A stretch of DNA of 64,000 nt from Parapristionchus giblindavisi (Eukaryota; Nematoda; Chromadorea; Rhabditida; Diplogasteridae): positions 1 to 64,000 of the forward strand of contig CALSFV010000074.1 in the NCBI GenBank assembly GCA_943737045.1, read 5' to 3'. Below are positions 61,170-64,000 of the stretch, piece after piece. Under the pieces are notes generated by a model that saw only the letters and a list, made by a program, of their open reading frames with translations, did not search any database and had not been told where the DNA came from. How positions within the stretch are numbered: the first letter of the stretch is position 1; each line of letters begins with the position of its first letter. Position numbers and translations under genes: made by a program.

Positions 61170-63767
61170 ATGGACGACAGTCTTAATAACACGGGAACCC
61201 TGACGTTACAGGACAACCAACCCGCGGTTGATCCCAATGAGACCTCCGAGCAGAAGGAGAAACGTATCGCCGCCTATGTTCATGTGAGTCCTATCGCGAT
61301 TGTTTGGGTTACGGTAACTCTCGTTGATTCAGTTTGAGAATGGACGCAAGTTTCGTGACTGGATAGTCAAGGAGAAAATCGACGAGGGTGGCGTTGGAAA
61401 GGTGACTACTGTAGTTTTCATTATTGATTGATTTTTAAAAGATTACTGTAACTGCTGTTGATTGATCTCTGATCTTTAGGTGTACCTAATGGAACACAAG
61501 ATGAGGCCGAATGTGAAAGCTGCGCTTAAGGCTGAACCGAACGAAGTTGAGGGTGGCAGTGCTATAAAGCTCGAGGTATGGTGCTTGGTTCAATAACACC
61601 ATCAACCGGTCAAGACCGCATCCTCTGTTTAAAATGGACCAGTAGCAGTAGCGAATAAAATGCTGCTTATGATTAGATTGGTCGATTGATTGATTAAAGT
61701 GACCAGCACTTATGTGTATTCATACTGACGTAGAAACATTCGCGTAACTCGATATAACCTGAACATTGATTTATTGCAGATCGAGGTTATTCGGGCCATC
61801 AATCCGAAGGGTGACGCAGTGCATGTTCCTTACGTAAGAATACTGTATTCTGCAGGTGTTCTCTAACCCTTGATATGTCAGGTGTACCATGCTGCGAAGC
61901 ATAAGCGGTACTCGTACATGATCATGACGCTGCTTGGTCCCAACTTCAAGAAGATCCGAATTGTACGATATCTTAGGATACTGTATTGGTCGACGGATTA
62001 CGGTATCAGTACATACTCGTTCAGGGGGATAAGAAGGAGAAGCCGGGCGATCCATGGACCACTCTGCCCGTTTCCACCTGGATCAGACTGGGCATCCAAT
62101 GCCTCTACGCCATCAAGACTGTCCACGACAATGGATACATCCACAGGTACGGTAATCACAATATGTACCGTATCCGTCTAGGGTATACGGTATCCGTCTA
62201 GGATATACGGTATCTGTCTAGGGTATATGGTATCTGTCTAGGGTATACGGTATTCGTCTAGGGTATGCGGTATCTGTCTAGGGTTACGGTATCTGTCTAT
62301 GGTATACAGTATCTGTCTAGGGTAAACAGAATCTATCTAGGATATACAGTATCTGGCTAGGGTATATGGTATCTGTCGAAGTGATACGGTATGTGCGCAT
62401 TGCAGGGACGTCAAGCCAAACAATTTCGTCGTCGGCGATCCGAAAGACGATGAGAAGTCGAGAGTTGTCTATATTCTCGACTTTGGACTCTCTCGCAGTT
62501 ACGCGTTCAAGGTAGTCATGAGTTTGACCCGATTGAACTACCGTACTCTGAGTGTGACCCGATTGAACTACCGTACTCTGAGTTTGACCCAATTGAACTA
62601 CCGTACTCTGAGTTTGACACGATTGAACTACCGTACTCTGAAGACACCGTAATCTCATTCAGAAGAACGGCGGGTGGGTCCACCGTATTGCAAGGAAGAG
62701 CGCAGATTTCCGTGGAACCGCGCGCTATTGCTCGCCCAATGTCCATGACAACCATGAACAAGTAAGCGATGATGATCTTTGATCTTTGATCTTTAGTGTT
62801 TGATCTTTAGTCTTTGATCTTTGATCTTTAGTATTTGATCTTTGATCTTTAGTCTTTGATCTTTGATATTTGATCTTTAGTCTTTGATCTTTGATCTTTC
62901 AATCTGGCATTTTAAGGGTCGTCACGATGATCTCTGGTCATTATTCTACGTGCTCATCGAGCTCCATTGTGGCCTTCCTTGGCAGGTGAGAGAATGATCT
63001 TTGAACTCTGATTGGATGATCTTTGATCTCTTGCAGACAACACGTGAGAAGGCCCGCATCGAGACCATCAAGTGCGGAATAAAAGACGAAGATCTGATGC
63101 AAAATATGCCCAGTAAGTAGTTTGATCTTTGATCTTTGATCTTTGATCTCAGAGGAGCTCCGTCCCATCATTCCTGCTCTTCGCAAGAACACTTGCTACA
63201 CTCGTCCGGATTACCTTGGCATCTACAAAGCCATGGTTGAAGTCATGAAGAGGTGATTATATTTCCCGGCTTCGGATTCGCCCGGTTTATTTTACGGCTC
63301 TTTTGCAGATACAAGGTCAATCCCGAGGATCCATATGAGTGGGAAAAGAAGGGCAAAGTGGTAAGGATAAAATCGATATATGTACACGCTTGATGATATT
63401 TACGACACCAGGGAACGCTTTATGGTGTCTAGACGCTCCGGCCGAAACACCATAAGGCACAATATAACTAACCTACATATTTCTTTTAAATAATTTACAT
63501 TTTACGTGCATGCACACCTATACTTGCACATCTATTATTATAATATTGTTAATTTAATTGTTTCGATTCAGCCTAAGCCCTCGAAGACTCCAGATTGGGT
63601 CAATGCCGAAGACTTCTTTAAGGCTGATCCCATCGGAATCAATGGGCCTCCTGCGGTTTGTGAAAGAGGCGGAGCTTAACATAAATTTCTATATTTGCAG
63701 GCAGTCCGCCGTGGCGCGAGTCGCCCCACTTGATGAGAAGAAGGTGCCGATGATCAGCGCCATCTGA
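61170..63767 (+). CDS. CK1/tau-tubulin-kinase-like protein kinase (14 exons)
   Basis: Exons: 61170-61283, 61333-61401, 61480-61575, 61780-61833, 61882-61962, 62025-62146 (or from 62010), 62406-62511, 62663-62761, 62917-62985, 63037-63112, 63153-63252, 63309-63360, 63572-63655, 63705-63767. About 394 aa. Kinase marks in order: glycine loop IDEGGVGKVYLM, lysine in ALKAEP, HRDVKPNNF, ILDFGLSRSY, FRGTARYCSPNVH and DDLWSLFYVLIEL. All needed catalytic residues are present. The GTARYCSP region and DDLWSL fit the CK1/TTBK group, which is hugely expanded in nematodes and often sperm-enriched; expression here is unknown. Introns are 46-259 bases and several are filled with tandem repeats. Poly(A) signal AATAAA at 63788. 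Confidence 0.88.
62160..62400. repeat. Minisatellite (~20-bp unit) in kinase intron 6
   Basis: About eleven units of GGTATACGGTATCTGTCTAG with point changes fill nearly the whole intron. Confidence 0.92.
62515..62641. repeat. 30-bp tandem repeat in kinase intron 7
   Basis: Four units containing TTGAACTACCGTACTCTGAG fill most of the intron. They give two unbroken but meaningless minus-strand frames. Confidence 0.95.
62774..62900. repeat. TTTGATC repeat in kinase intron 8
   Basis: Units TTTGATC and TTTAGTC alternate across the intron. The same word recurs near 63020 and 63122-63150 in the next introns and directly before acceptors (GATCTTTAG at 61479, GATCTCAG at 63152). Confidence 0.92.
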
Positions 63768-63787
63768 TCCTACCAACACACACTGAT

Positions 63788-63793
63788 AATAAA
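63788..63793 (+). terminator. Poly(A) signal of the kinase gene
   Basis: AATAAA 21 bases after the stop at 63767, in AT-rich sequence. Confidence 0.7.
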
Positions 63794-64000
63794 GTGTTTG
63801 GCATCATTTAAAGTGTTTTGTGCACAGTGCAAGCGATTATTAAACAGATACAGTAATGCAGATTATGAGATATAACAATATGTGATATAGCAACACAAAT
63901 TGTTTATCAAGATGCTCATTGTCAGCATGAAACAAAACAGGTTTATAAAACGAGAATAATAAATCGCAGAATACTCTCGACATAGGTTGAATGAGGGTTA

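Noticed and set aside
60850..61203. 117-codon frame upstream of the kinase
   Set aside because: It overlaps the supported kinase start in another frame and shows no motif.

Overview
The window looks like a nematode chromosome arm. Genes are split into many short exons with GT-AG introns, often under 100 bases, and there is a worm-type tau-tubulin-kinase-like gene. Mobile elements are dense and of many kinds (PAT/DIRS, CR1/Jockey-like LINEs, a Penelope-like element, Tc1/mariner, hAT-like and several hairpin MITEs). A diplogastrid such as Pristionchus is plausible, but the genus is inference. Most single open frames are not genes. The genes described here were built by joining exons whose splice sites and phases agree.

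Layout. 1-1553: 3' end of an unrecognised plus-strand gene. 3.0-57.1 kb: a tandem array of six plus-strand paralogues of one 10-exon F-box gene. Copies 1 (3091-10302), 2 (11472-18014), 3 (19184-25276), 4 (35068-44793) and 6 (51557-57123) each splice to an intact frame of 429-440 codons. Copy 5 (47724-49754) is a wreck that keeps exon 1, a piece of exon 2 and exon 10. 61170-63767: a 14-exon CK1/TTBK-like kinase gene on the plus strand.

The F-box genes share a tiny first exon, an acidic exon 2, an F-box in exon 3 and a fast-changing C-terminal part I do not recognise. They also share a box about 150 bases upstream that contains CACGTG. F-box proteins usually join SKP1/cullin ubiquitin ligases as substrate receptors. 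A tandem, fast-changing set fits the birth-and-death evolution known for nematode F-box genes.

The array is a record of insertions. Because each site exists in several copies, many insertions have an empty counterpart in the same window: a hAT-like element, a LINE tail, a mariner, a Tc1-like element, hairpin MITEs and a 2.1-kb foldback element. Between copies 3 and 4 lie that foldback element, a 350-bp palindrome and a 4.35-kb PAT element with split direct repeats. Intron 6 of copy 4 holds a Penelope-like fragment that was itself split by a LINE with target-site duplication AATAT(T). Between copy 6 and the kinase gene is another LINE with two frameshifts.
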